Assembly: GCF_000171815.1 (NCBI RefSeq)
Contig: NZ_ABGR01000001.1
Span: 372,001 to 436,000, forward strand
Length of the DNA: 64,000 nt
Source of the DNA: Vibrio sp. AND4
GTDB lineage: Bacteria; Pseudomonadota; Gammaproteobacteria; Enterobacterales; Vibrionaceae
Reading direction: 5' to 3'
Within the stretch, counting starts at the first letter, position 1; every line of letters starts with the position of its first letter. The notes beneath the pieces are model-generated. The model was not told the DNA's origin and did no database searches. It saw only the letters and a list, made by a program, of their open reading frames with translations. Made by a program: the position numbers and the translations under genes. Shown in pieces: positions 15,515-24,881 of this stretch.

Positions 15515-17170
15515 ATGAAATCTATATTGTTGGTCGACGACAGCAAAACGGTGCTCCTCTACATGACCAGTGCACTGCAAAAGCAGGGGTATGAAGTTGT
15601 TGCTGCAGAGGACGGTGATGCAGCGTTACAATTGCTGACTTATCGAACAGATATTCAGTTTGTGCTCAGTGACTTGATGATGCCGGGCCTCAATGGTTTC
15701 GAGCTGTGCCGTCAACTTAAGTCTTCTGCATTCTCACGTTATATTTTTTTTGTACTTTTGTCCTCATGTAACGATCAGGCATCCATCATTAAAGGCATGG
15801 ATACAGGCGCTGATGACTTTATCGATAAGAAGACTTCTGTCGCTGAACTGCATGCGCGTATCCGAGCTGGCTTTCGCACACTGGAGCTGCATAACGCCCT
15901 TACTGCAAAGAACCAAGAACTCGCCCTCGCATATCAAACTATCCAACAAGACTTGGATTCTGCCGGCGAGTTAATGGCACAGCTTCTGCCCGCAGAGGAG
16001 CAGGTCCAGACTGCACAATTCAGCTATACCTACGTGCCTTGCACTAAGATCGGCGGAGATATGTTGGGATATCTAGAGCTTGATGACGTGCATGTCGCAT
16101 TTTATGTCTTCGACGTTTCCGGGCATGGTATTTCTTCCGCTTTAATGGCGTTCTCTATTCAACAAACGCTGTCACAACGTAACAAGTCAGACTCAATAAT
16201 CTTGGACTGGGGTGAGAACGAGTACCGTGTGCGTGAGCCAGTAGAAGTGATTGAAAGGCTTAATCGACGTTATCAACAATCGCCTAACAGTAAGCTCTAT
16301 TTCACCATCGAATATGCTGTCTTAAATACTGAGACGGGTGAATTAAATTATTGTACTGCTGGGCATCCAAAATTTGTCTGGCAACGAGCTGCGCAGGATA
16401 CTTTGAAACAAGTGGGGGATAACAATTTTATGGTCGGTGCATTGAAGTCAATAACGTATCAAGGCGGAAGTATCCATCTGAAGCCCAATGATGCACTTTG
16501 GTTTTTCTCTGATGGGCTGTTGGAAGCGAAACAAGATGATGAGCTTTATGGCATAGATAGACTGCTATCGAACATCGACGGCAGAAAACCGATGCCTGGA
16601 AATGCACAGACCAGTGCGGTGTTACAAAAAGTGCAAAGCTGGCAAGGTAAGACAGAAATGGATGACGATGTCACTCTGTTAAGAGTGCAATGGTTGGGGC
16701 CAGAACAGTTTAAACGCCACGAGTCACCGTGTATTTTGCTCCAGAAATCCTATCAAGCGTCTTTAGAGACTTCACGACAAGGCGGTAGGGATTTACTTGA
16801 ATTCCTTGAGCGACACTCAGTTTCTCATCATGTTGCTCAAGCACTGGAGCTGTGTGTGGTTGAATTGATGAATAATGCTTATATTCATGCTTATCGGGAG
16901 CAGAAGGGAAATAAGGTCGAGTTAGAATGTGAAGTATCGACAGGGAAAATCGCATTTGTTGAATTGCGCGTGGCTGATTATGGTCTGCGTATCGACGACG
17001 GTGTCTTCCAACGTTACGTCGAGCAACAGATTGAGGCTCCGAGCTTATTTGATGAGGTTTGTTGGTTACCTTCAGGGCGAGGGTTGATGTTAATTGCTCA
17101 TATGTCTGATTCGCTTTCGGTAGGCAGCCAAGCGGGACGAAACGTTTTTACGGTGAATCGATCACTTTAG
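15515..17170 (+). CDS. Response regulator with PP2C (SpoIIE) phosphatase and GHKL ATPase domains
   Basis: A 551-residue soluble regulator with three parts. The receiver (1-120) has the acidic pair in LLVDDSKT, phospho-acceptor Asp53 (LSDLMMPG) and Lys105. A helical linker leads to a SpoIIE-type PP2C phosphatase (about 165-395) with the metal-binding GGDM, FDVSGHG and FFSDGLLEA motifs. The C-terminus (about 415-551) is an RsbW-like ATPase with ELMNNAYIHAY and PSGRGLMLI. Such proteins act in partner-switching: the phosphatase dephosphorylates an STAS anti-sigma antagonist while the kinase-like domain binds or phosphorylates it. No STAS gene is adjacent, so its partner lies elsewhere. Confidence 0.9.
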   Translation: MKSILLVDDSKTVLLYMTSALQKQGYEVVAAEDGDAALQLLTYRTDIQFVLSDLMMPGLNGFELCRQLKSSAFSRYIFFVLLSSCNDQASIIKGMDTGADDFIDKKTSVAELHARIRAGFRTLELHNALTAKNQELALAYQTIQQDLDSAGELMAQLLPAEEQVQTAQFSYTYVPCTKIGGDMLGYLELDDVHVAFYVFDVSGHGISSALMAFSIQQTLSQRNKSDSIILDWGENEYRVREPVEVIERLNRRYQQSPNSKLYFTIEYAVLNTETGELNYCTAGHPKFVWQRAAQDTLKQVGDNNFMVGALKSITYQGGSIHLKPNDALWFFSDGLLEAKQDDELYGIDRLLSNIDGRKPMPGNAQTSAVLQKVQSWQGKTEMDDDVTLLRVQWLGPEQFKRHESPCILLQKSYQASLETSRQGGRDLLEFLERHSVSHHVAQALELCVVELMNNAYIHAYREQKGNKVELECEVSTGKIAFVELRVADYGLRIDDGVFQRYVEQQIEAPSLFDEVCWLPSGRGLMLIAHMSDSLSVGSQAGRNVFTVNRSL

Positions 17171-17337
17171 TGAGACTTTACTTGGTTTCGAATGCTCTTT
17201 CATCAGTTCTACTGGCGGAAGTCCTCAGTCTGTAAGTCGCTTTTTGAGCTTTCTTTGCTGAAACAGGGACACAGAATTTCCAGCAAAGCTTTGAAACAAA
17301 GATCTCAAATACTCATTGTTTAAACTTTAAGCCCAAG

Positions 17338-17354
17338 ATGTTATAACATAACAA
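17338..17354. promoter_or_regulatory. Putative Zur box overlapping the endopeptidase promoter
   Basis: ATGTTATAACATAACAA matches the gammaproteobacterial Zur core ATGTTATANTATAACAT at 14 of 16 defined positions. It starts 44 bases before the M23 peptidase ATG. A possible promoter (TTGTTT at 17316, TGTTAT at 17339, 17-base spacing) would be overlapped by the site, so zinc-loaded Zur should repress it. Confidence 0.72.
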
Positions 17355-17381
17355 TTGGTGTTCTAAATTGATTTAAGTATT

Positions 17382-18680
17382 ATGAAGTTTGTCCGCTACT
17401 CACTCATTGCTATCGCTGTCACTGCATTCTCTCTCGCTGCCTATCTCACCGATCAATTAAAAATGAAAGCAGACGAAATAGCCGTCAAGGTCACACCTTA
17501 TTCCGATCTGGAAACTCACCCATTCAACGCACCTAAAGTCGATGAGCGGGCGACAAATACTGAGTTTGTTGCAGCAAGCAATAAAAATATTGCGCGAATT
17601 CATTACTTCGTCAAAGTGGGTGACACGCTGAGTAAGATTTTCTCTTCATGGGGTATCCCTTACGAAACCACACAAAAGCTTCTCGAAGCCGACTTATCCA
17701 CACTTAAGCTCGACACTATCAAACCGGGCGACCATCTTGAGTTTTTGATAGATAAAAATACTGAGACACTCAACCAGGTGATTTTCCATGAGAGTCTTGT
17801 CGAACAAGCGATTTACAAGAAAAACGAAGATGGAACTTTTGATTATGATTTTGTCGAAGAGCCCGGAGAATGGCGCGAGGAGATGTACTCCGGTACGGTC
17901 AATGGCAGCTTTTCTTTGTCTGCGCACCAACAAGGCTTAACCACAACCCAGATTGCAAACATCACACAACTGCTACGCGATAAAGTGAATTTCGCTCGCG
18001 AACTTCGTGTTGGTGATTCTTTCTATGTGTTAGTTCGTCGCCAATATGTTAATGATCATTTAACGGGCAATACAGAAGTAAGAGGCATTGCCATAAATAT
18101 GCGTGGTAAACATGTGGAAGCGTTTTTGGCGGAAGATGGACGCTTTTATGACCGCGATGGAAATAGCCTGGAGCAAGCGTTCAATCGTTACCCAATCGAT
18201 AAGCAGTTTCGTCACATAACCTCATCATTTAATCCTCACCGAAAGCACCCTGTGACGGGGCGTATATCGCCACACAATGGCACAGACTTTGCCACGCCTG
18301 TCGGTTCGCCAGTTTACTCTATTGGAGATGGGAAAGTGATAGTGGTTCGTAATCATCCCTATGCCGGAAAATACTTGGTGATAGAACACAACAGTGTTTA
18401 CAAAACTCGATATTTGCATTTGAGTCGCTTCTTGGTAAAGAAAGGCGATAGCGTAAAACGTGGACAGAAAATTGCGTTAGCGGGAGCAACAGGTCGACTA
18501 ACGGGTCCACACTTACATTTTGAAGTTTTAGTTCGTAATCGAGCGGTAGACGCAATGAAAGCAGACTTACCATTAGTGAGCTCTATCCCGAGCAAAGATA
18601 AAACAGCATTTTTGGCAAGAGTTGCAGAGTTCGATGATATGGTTACCATCAGGAAAAAGACCAACAACAAAAAAGTTTGA
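17382..18680 (+). CDS. M23 murein endopeptidase with LysM/OapA-like domain (ShyB-like, Zur-controlled)
   Basis: A 432-residue protein with an N-terminal membrane anchor or signal (residues 5-22), a LysM/OapA-like wall-binding region (IHYFVKVGDTLSKIFSSWG, about residue 73 on) and a C-terminal M23 zinc peptidase. The metal ligands are seen as HNGTDF near residue 297 and the GPHLHFEV motif near 375. Such enzymes cut D,D-crosslinks in peptidoglycan to allow growth. Vibrio cholerae has several (ShyA, ShyB, ShyC), of which ShyB is the one induced under zinc starvation through Zur. The Zur-box match directly upstream makes the ShyB equivalence likely; the symbol is left out because I cannot exclude a paralogue. 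Confidence 0.85.
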   Translation: MKFVRYSLIAIAVTAFSLAAYLTDQLKMKADEIAVKVTPYSDLETHPFNAPKVDERATNTEFVAASNKNIARIHYFVKVGDTLSKIFSSWGIPYETTQKLLEADLSTLKLDTIKPGDHLEFLIDKNTETLNQVIFHESLVEQAIYKKNEDGTFDYDFVEEPGEWREEMYSGTVNGSFSLSAHQQGLTTTQIANITQLLRDKVNFARELRVGDSFYVLVRRQYVNDHLTGNTEVRGIAINMRGKHVEAFLAEDGRFYDRDGNSLEQAFNRYPIDKQFRHITSSFNPHRKHPVTGRISPHNGTDFATPVGSPVYSIGDGKVIVVRNHPYAGKYLVIEHNSVYKTRYLHLSRFLVKKGDSVKRGQKIALAGATGRLTGPHLHFEVLVRNRAVDAMKADLPLVSSIPSKDKTAFLARVAEFDDMVTIRKKTNNKKV

Positions 18681-19694
18681 GGCGACATCTGGACTCTTTG
18701 CACGCTAATTACGTTACTGCGGGTCCCCATTTTTTTAGAGTGGATGAAAAATAAATGGCAGAGAAATTAAATAGAGCAAAAGCGTAAAATTGTCAGCGAA
18801 CTTAGATTTTACTTGGATAAATACTAAGGCTGTTTCGGATTGCTTAGTTTTTATTTTTCGGTTTTCTATAATATAGAATTAATACTCTATTTATTAATTT
18901 TTTATTAAAAGATATGTGATTTCATTGTCAAATTTAAGAATGGATAAATGGATAATAATCACTTTGCTATTTAATAATTATTTTAAATGTAATGGGTTAA
19001 CACATTTGTCGAGCTTATTAATTGTGCGAAGCTAACGACGCGTTTGTCTCACGAATTTATGTTTTAGACTGTGTAAGCAAATATCTTTAAATGCTTGGTT
19101 ACGCAATAACGACTTGGTTTGCAGACGCGGTGACGGTATAAAGAACTGGCGGGTTTTACTCGAAAGTTGTCTAAAAATCATACAAGATATGATCGTTCTA
19201 TTGACCAAGTACCTTTGGGGAGTGAGTTTCCACACGCTTTTTGTATAAAAATATTAAAAATCAATAGCTTAATCTTTTTTCTCAGCTTGAACTGATGATG
19301 GGGATTTGCATGAAGCCATCTGATATAGGATTAATTCCCATAAAATGTGGTCAGATTTTTATTATTCTTCGTGTTTTATAGGCGTAAGACCGTTAACGCT
19401 ACTCTTGTAAAGAAGATGGTACTTTAGTGAATGTTTTTTAATTTGTTTTATCTAAATTAAAAAAATCTAATCAATGGTTGTCTATAAATAGGGAATGAAA
19501 TTAATCACTATATAATGATGCGTTTTTCCTCTGAAAAAGATAAATTTTGATATTTATCCCAGAAGTGATAATTAATTTTTGTCTTGGTTATTTTTGCTTA
19601 TAAATTAAGTGCGATTGCAAGGGGTGATTGGATGCTCAATTGCAAGCTTTAATAAAATAACTAAATAATTAATATAAAACTAAGGATATTAAAA
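18681..19694. other. One-kilobase AT-rich region upstream of the chitinase gene
   Basis: Strongly AT-rich with no convincing gene. A minus-strand open frame at 19032-19235 is arginine-rich, has no ribosome binding site and no recognised content. A perfect inverted repeat GATAAAT-N6-ATTTATC at 19539-19558 lies about 140 bases before the chitinase start and is a candidate operator. The length suggests multiple inputs or a long leader for the chitinase, or an unrecognised small RNA. Confidence 0.4.
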
Positions 19695-22583
19695 ATGTAT
19701 CTAAGAAAAAGCAGTGCTGAAAAGAAAAGCTCCATTGGCTATCGAACGTTAGGGCTAACAATGCTGTGTTCTGGTTTATTGTTAAATCCAATTTCACAAG
19801 CCATGGCAGCAGAGTTCAACACCGAAGTGGTCGCCGAGACTGAGAGTCAATACTGGAGCACTTATAAGCTGGGCATCACGAACACAGGTCTAGATAGTGC
19901 GAGTATGCGTGAAGCTGTGATCGAATTTGTATTGCCAGTGGCGATTAACGACATTAGCTGGGCCTCAAACCATCTTTCATACCCATCATGGGAAATTTCT
20001 CATACTCCTCAAGCAAATGGTGTGTTGAACTCTGTGAGATTGAAATTCCCCGAGGGCTCTTGGGTTGATACTGAATTGGCTTCTGGTGAATCTGCAGCAT
20101 TGACGATTTCTTTCGGTGGTGAGTTATCTGATCTAAACGCGTTTGAAAATTCAGTGTCGGTAAAAATTGATGGCGCCGTTGTTCCGACGCCAGATTATTC
20201 ACTGGAAATCTTAGCGCCTGCGCAAAATACGATAGTTTACACCGGTAGCAACGTTGAGATCATAACGAGTGTTGAGGGTGAAGGTCCAAGTAAGCTTGAA
20301 TTCTGGGTAAATAACACTAAGGTCGGTGAGCAATCTGTTACAACGGGAACAGAAGAATACCAGCAAGTTTGGGCGCCTAAAGAAATCGGTCCGGCAGCTA
20401 TCACAGTGATGGCCTTTGATGAAAGTGGCGACAAGCTTACAGAACAAGTGGTTAAGGTAACGGTAGACTCAGAATCGACGGCACCGAATCCACCGGTAAT
20501 CGATTTTATTTCGCCAGAGGCAGGTTCTTCACATCAAAAAGGTGACAGCATCACCATTTCTGCACTTGTAACGGACGCCGATGATGACTTGAAGACCGTC
20601 AAGTTTTTCGCAAATGAAGCCGAAGTTTGTTCTCTTGATGCGAAAACAACTCAAGATTTTTCGTGTGATTGGACAGCACAAGATGCTGGTTCAACAACGC
20701 TACGTGTTGAAGCTCAGGATGATGAGCAGCATGTGTCTCGCAAGAGTCTAACCGTTACGGTGACTGATACAGGTACAAGTTGTGGTGATGTCCCTCAATA
20801 CAAAGACGGTGTGGCATATAAAGTCGGTGACGAAGTTACAAACATTGGCAATATCTACTCATGTACCGTTGCGGGATGGTGTGGTAACCCTGTATGGACG
20901 CCGGGTACTGGTCATACAGACTATCCACAAGCTTGGAAAGATGCATGGAGTGAAGTCGGAGAGTGTGATCCGAATCCTGTGCCAGTAGTGGACGTAAAAT
21001 CGCCACAAAATGGACAGAAAATCGCGCCAAATCAAGCGTTCCAAGTGGTTGTAGATGCAACGGATGATACCGAGGTTGTCCGAGTTGACGTTCAATTGAA
21101 CGGTGAAGTTGTCGCGACGGCAAGCACACCTTCGCAGGGTGATACCTATAGCATCACGGTTCCTGCTCAAGTTGAAGGTCAATACACGCTGACAGTCAAA
21201 GCTTACGACGAGAAAGGCGCAAGTGCGGAAGCTGCACCAATTTCTCTGGCGATCACCGATAAAGACTTGATTGTTGCACTTTCGTCTCCTGTCGATGGTT
21301 CAAGCTACTTCGAAGGGCGTGCGATTTCGATCCAAGCGGATGCAAAGAGTTACGAAGGCGATATTACCTCGGTGAGCTTCATTGCCAACGGTACCGAGCT
21401 GTTTAAAGATACCGAAGCTCCATACGAATACGAGTGGTTAGGTGTTCAGAAAGGGACATACGCTATTACGGCGAAAGCGGTGAATACGGCGAACCAAGAG
21501 CAAAGCTCTGCAACGTCTAATATTACGGTTAAAGAAAGCACAGGCGGCGGCGGTTTAGTCAATAACCCAGACCGTTCTATCAGCTACCTAACGTCTTGGG
21601 GCCTGAGCGATTACCAAGAGCTGTTGAACTCAGAAGGTGATGGTTACCTATTGTCATTTGGTAAGTGGGACGCAAGCGGGAACATTACGATCTCTGATGG
21701 TATGCTAACGGCACCTGATTACAACCCAGATTGGATGCCTACAGAGTACCTTGCATGGTCAACGCTTAAACATGAAATTGAAAATGTTACTATGATGGTC
21801 GCATTTGGTGGTCAAACGTACGAAAGCATTTGGTCGGCAATCAGTACGCCTCAGAGCCGTGAAGCGGTTGCTACCGGATTGGTTGATTTAGTGCATACAC
21901 CGTTCCCTGTGTACAAAAAGAACCTGAAACCTGAAGAGGTCGAAGGTGAGTGTCTTGCTACGAAAACGGATGGTAGTTGTGACTACAGCAAATTCCAGTT
22001 AGCCGGATACGTCAATATCGATGGCCTAGATTTCGACTTCGAGAAAGGCGCTCGAATTACGGATAAAGAGAACCAGGATTTGACTGCGTTAATTAAGTTG
22101 ATTCGTGAGAAAGTGGGTAATACTAAGGTTCTCTCTCTGACAACCTACCACGTAGGTGCAGACCCTGTAGAGTGTGAAAATGACACCGTATTCGAAAATT
22201 GTTCTTACATTGAAGAATCTGGCCGTTCATCCCACCACGGTGAGGTAATTGACCTACTGACAGCAACCAAGAATGATTTTGATTTCTTCAACGTAATGAC
22301 GTACGACGCGGGTCGCAACTTCTTATACAAAGTTGCGATGGCGAACTACGCAAAATACGTTGGAGACAAGTCGAAGATTGTTTTAGGTAACACGATCAAT
22401 AGTCAGTGGGCACCAGGCGGTAACTTTGTTGAAACGTATGAGAACAACCTAGAGCGAGCTAAATGGCAGAAAGATAATGGCTACGGTGGTTTCTTTATGT
22501 GGACGCTAGGTTCAAACAACCAAGGCTTGAAGATGACAGAGCAAGTGGACTACTTTAACGACATGATCAGAGTGAGCAAATAG
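19695..22583 (+). CDS. Secreted multidomain GH18 chitinase with CBM5/12
   Basis: A 962-residue secreted enzyme that hydrolyses chitin. A long signal peptide ends near AMA/AEF. An N-terminal beta-sandwich domain (to about 155) is followed by two Ig-like modules (about 160-355), a CBM5/12 chitin-binding module (about 361-425, with YKVGDEVTNIGNIYSC and AWKDAWSEVGEC), two more Ig-like modules (about 430-615), a Gly-rich linker, and a GH18 catalytic domain to the C-terminus. The catalytic motif DGLDFDFE places the acid at Glu783; NVMTYDAG is a later conserved strand. TAAGGA lies ahead of the ATG. A terminator follows. Export is probably by the type II system. Confidence 0.93.
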   Translation: MYLRKSSAEKKSSIGYRTLGLTMLCSGLLLNPISQAMAAEFNTEVVAETESQYWSTYKLGITNTGLDSASMREAVIEFVLPVAINDISWASNHLSYPSWEISHTPQANGVLNSVRLKFPEGSWVDTELASGESAALTISFGGELSDLNAFENSVSVKIDGAVVPTPDYSLEILAPAQNTIVYTGSNVEIITSVEGEGPSKLEFWVNNTKVGEQSVTTGTEEYQQVWAPKEIGPAAITVMAFDESGDKLTEQVVKVTVDSESTAPNPPVIDFISPEAGSSHQKGDSITISALVTDADDDLKTVKFFANEAEVCSLDAKTTQDFSCDWTAQDAGSTTLRVEAQDDEQHVSRKSLTVTVTDTGTSCGDVPQYKDGVAYKVGDEVTNIGNIYSCTVAGWCGNPVWTPGTGHTDYPQAWKDAWSEVGECDPNPVPVVDVKSPQNGQKIAPNQAFQVVVDATDDTEVVRVDVQLNGEVVATASTPSQGDTYSITVPAQVEGQYTLTVKAYDEKGASAEAAPISLAITDKDLIVALSSPVDGSSYFEGRAISIQADAKSYEGDITSVSFIANGTELFKDTEAPYEYEWLGVQKGTYAITAKAVNTANQEQSSATSNITVKESTGGGGLVNNPDRSISYLTSWGLSDYQELLNSEGDGYLLSFGKWDASGNITISDGMLTAPDYNPDWMPTEYLAWSTLKHEIENVTMMVAFGGQTYESIWSAISTPQSREAVATGLVDLVHTPFPVYKKNLKPEEVEGECLATKTDGSCDYSKFQLAGYVNIDGLDFDFEKGARITDKENQDLTALIKLIREKVGNTKVLSLTTYHVGADPVECENDTVFENCSYIEESGRSSHHGEVIDLLTATKNDFDFFNVMTYDAGRNFLYKVAMANYAKYVGDKSKIVLGNTINSQWAPGGNFVETYENNLERAKWQKDNGYGGFFMWTLGSNNQGLKMTEQVDYFNDMIRVSK

Positions 22584-22610
22584 TACACATATCATCTTGT
22601 AATCTACCTT

Positions 22611-22642
22611 AATAACGGAAGGCTTTTATGCCTTCCGTTATT
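22611..22642 (+). terminator. Hairpin terminator after the chitinase gene
   Basis: AATAACGGAAGGC pairs perfectly with GCCTTCCGTTATT around a 6-base loop, followed by TATTC. The first ATG of the next open frame (22628) lies inside this loop, which argues against that start. Confidence 0.8.
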
Positions 22643-22720
22643 TATTCAATTTCTATCATGGGAATGCTTTTGTTAGCTGTATTCCCGTGCCAATCTCAAA
22701 CAAAACTAAGTGGTGACAAT

Positions 22721-23311
22721 ATGTCGACATTAGATTCTGACCAGTGCCAGAAAGCGACTCCGCACGACCCAAATAACCCCATGCAACATTACGATGTGTT
22801 CAGTAAATGGCTTCATTGGATTATGGCAGTGATTATTATCTATGCCACGGTTGCTGGATACGGCATGTTATTTGTTATGGATAAGCCACAATTATTCCAC
22901 GTTCTATCTACGCTTAATATGTCGTTTGCAACGATTGCTTCGGCACTATTGATTGTTCGGTGGGGATGGTCATTTTTTCGTAAGACGCCAGAGCTACCAG
23001 ACACGATTCCAACGGCACAGAAAAGTATCGCTAAGCTGGCCCATGGCGTTCTGTACTTGGTAATGTTCGTTGTGTTTATCAGTGGCTTTTTAATGCTTAA
23101 TCATGAGTATACATTTTTTTGGCTGTTTATTATTCAAAACCCAATTTCAAATCCTGAGGTGAATGCGTTCTTCTTTACTGTTCACCGTTTTGGTTGCGCG
23201 ATACTCGCGAGCTTGGTGTTACTGCATGTGCTGGCAGCTTTGAAACATCATTTTGTAAATAACAATGATGTATTAAAGAGTATGGCGTTTGATATGTCTA
23301 AGCAAAATTAG
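22721..23311 (+). CDS. Cytochrome b561 family protein
   Basis: A four-helix inner-membrane di-haem protein of the CybB/YceJ type, 196 residues from the start at 22721. The typical N-terminus is MQHYDVFSKWLHWIMA, where the His begins haem ligation, and later helices carry LAHGVLYLVMF and VHRFGCAILASLVLLHVLAAL with conserved histidines. The open frame extends back to 22628, but that ATG sits in the chitinase terminator; an ATG at 22781 would give the minimal family length. The protein may take electrons from ubiquinol or superoxide. The convergent neighbour is a YceI protein, a pairing found in many bacteria (yceJ-yceI). Confidence 0.85.
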   Translation: MSTLDSDQCQKATPHDPNNPMQHYDVFSKWLHWIMAVIIIYATVAGYGMLFVMDKPQLFHVLSTLNMSFATIASALLIVRWGWSFFRKTPELPDTIPTAQKSIAKLAHGVLYLVMFVVFISGFLMLNHEYTFFWLFIIQNPISNPEVNAFFFTVHRFGCAILASLVLLHVLAALKHHFVNNNDVLKSMAFDMSKQN

Positions 23312-23350
23312 CCATAAATAATATAGAAATCTATGTAACATACTATAAAT

Positions 23351-23383
23351 AAAAAGGCTTGGAGTTAACTTCCAAGCCTTTTT
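23351..23383. terminator. Bidirectional terminator between cytochrome b561 and YceI genes
   Basis: AAAAAGGCTTGGA pairs with TCCAAGCCTTTTT around a 7-base loop, with T-rich flanks in both directions; it serves both convergent genes. Confidence 0.9.
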
Positions 23384-23399
23384 ATTAAATTATATCCGA

Positions 23400-23972
23400 C
23401 TACTTTTTAAACGTTAGGTTTAAAGTGAGTGGAACTCGGTCCGAAACCTCAATTCCACCAGCCAATGCTGATAGTTTGGTTAAGTTTTCTGATGGGATGC
23501 CAAAATCTGCAGCACCGATGATGACAGGTGCACTTGAACTGACCATCACAGTGTTACCTGCATTAAGTACCACGACAGGGAACTCTATTGATTTAGTGTT
23601 ACCAAATAGTGTGACTTCTGCAGGGACTTTTACTTTGTGTGACCCTTCACCCAGTGTTGTCCAATCGATTTTACCTGTCACTCGTACGGGTGCGTGTTTC
23701 GCTGACTCAAAGAATACTTCGTTAAGGCGTGTATTACGGATCGGAATACCAGTATTGATGCTATTCAAATCAATAACCACATCAAATTGACCTTCACTGT
23801 TAAGTGAACCGGATAGGGAATCAATGGTCGCGGGCTCGACAATATATTGCTTTTTAATGGTTGCCCAGCTTAGTGAGGACAGATCGGAATCAAGCGTATA
23901 GCTGTCGGCAGCAAAAGAGGCACTAGAAAAAAGTGCAACGGCGATACTAAAAGTGGAAAAAACCTTTTTCAT
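23400..23972 (-). CDS. YceI-family periplasmic protein
   Basis: A 190-residue protein with signal peptide MKKVFSTFSIAVALFSSASFA. The mature part begins YTLDSDLSSLSW and has NTRLNEVFFESAKHAPVRV and VTLFGNTKSIEFPV, the pattern of the YceI lipocalin-like fold, which binds long isoprenoid chains such as polyprenyl or ubiquinone in characterised members. Start at 23972 is chosen for AAGG ahead of MKK. Its convergent neighbour is a cytochrome b561, and the two families are often linked, which suggests a shared quinone role. This is inference. Confidence 0.88.
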   Translation of the reverse strand: MKKVFSTFSIAVALFSSASFAADSYTLDSDLSSLSWATIKKQYIVEPATIDSLSGSLNSEGQFDVVIDLNSINTGIPIRNTRLNEVFFESAKHAPVRVTGKIDWTTLGEGSHKVKVPAEVTLFGNTKSIEFPVVVLNAGNTVMVSSSAPVIIGAADFGIPSENLTKLSALAGGIEVSDRVPLTLNLTFKK

Positions 23973-24362
23973 TATAATTAACCTTCTATATATTGAAAAA
24001 GTATTATACATGATCTTCATTCAGGTTTATAAAATTTATTGTAAATTAAGTTTATTGACTTTGATTGGCGATAGATGTTATTGGAAATCAATTTATGGCG
24101 GTTAAATATCTATATTGCTCATATTACATCCAGTATTTAAAGATGTTAAAGTAGCGAGGCTTACCTGATTTAGAGATGAAAAATCGTTTTGAGTGTTTAC
24201 TGGTTATTAATACTACTCTTGAGGTCACAAGGTATAAGAATTAACAACCTTGTAAATAGTGGTGATTGACAGATCATGTAAAAAATAACTCCGTTTGTGA
24301 AGCAAAAGGAGTTTAATATAGCTTAAACAATTATGAATGAATCATTATTAGGGAGTAATAAC
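23973..24362. other. Intergenic region between YceI and DUF3147-like genes
   Basis: About 390 AT-rich bases; promoters for both divergent genes are expected. I see no gene, repeat or known operator in it. Confidence 0.4.
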
Positions 24363-24713
24363 ATGCTATGGATTATCACTAAATACCTAACGACTGCTGC
24401 TATTGTAGTACTGATATCTGAAGTCGCAAAGCGGAGTGATAGGTTAGGTGCTTTGGTTGCGGCTTTACCTACCGTGACCATTTTAGCATTGATTTGGATG
24501 CACATCGAAGGGCAAGGGATGGAGAAACTCTCCAATCACGCTTTTTACACCTTCTGGTTTGTCGTGCCTACGCTGCCAATGTTTCTCCTTTTTCCTTTAC
24601 TACTCAGTAAGTATTCATTTTGGATGACTTTACTCATTAGTTGTGCCGTTTCTGTGGTTTGTTTCTTGATAACCAACTTGATAGCTAAGCAGTTTGGTAT
24701 CAACTTGCTCTGA
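24363..24713 (+). CDS. DUF3147-like small integral membrane protein
   Basis: A 116-residue protein with four hydrophobic segments: WIITKYLTTAAIVVLISEVA, ALVAALPTVTILALIWMHI, FWFVVPTLPMFLLFPLLL and TLLISCAVSVVCFLITNLI. The pattern RSDRLGALVAALPTVTILAL resembles the DUF3147 family, whose function is unknown. The start at 24363 has GGGAG upstream; an ATG at 24333 does not. It is monocistronic, with a hairpin 45 bases beyond the stop. Confidence 0.72.
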   Translation: MLWIITKYLTTAAIVVLISEVAKRSDRLGALVAALPTVTILALIWMHIEGQGMEKLSNHAFYTFWFVVPTLPMFLLFPLLLSKYSFWMTLLISCAVSVVCFLITNLIAKQFGINLL

Positions 24714-24757
24714 TTCTTCTACCCGACTTTGTTAATCTCATTTTTACGTTGAGCAAA

Positions 24758-24786
24758 AAGCTGTTGAAGCTTAGCTTCAACAGCTT
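24758..24786. terminator. Hairpin, probable terminator between convergent genes
   Basis: AAGCTGTTGAAGC pairs with GCTTCAACAGCTT around a TTA loop. The T tract is better on the minus strand (TTTTGCTC), but position suits both the plus gene ending at 24713 and the minus gene ending at 24882. Confidence 0.7.
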
Positions 24787-24881
24787 GCGCTATCAAATTA
24801 GTGGTTCTTTGACGTATTCGTTGAGCTTAAAATAAGCACACTAATGAGTTTAAGATCAACACAAGAGCTTCAACAAAGCGA

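Noticed and set aside
19032-19235. 67-residue minus-strand frame in the gap before the chitinase gene
   Set aside because: Arginine-rich low-complexity translation, no ribosome binding site, no recognised content.
22628-22720. Upstream extension of the cytochrome b561 gene beginning at ATG 22628
   Set aside because: The ATG lies in the loop of the chitinase terminator, has no ribosome binding site, and the extra residues are not family-like.
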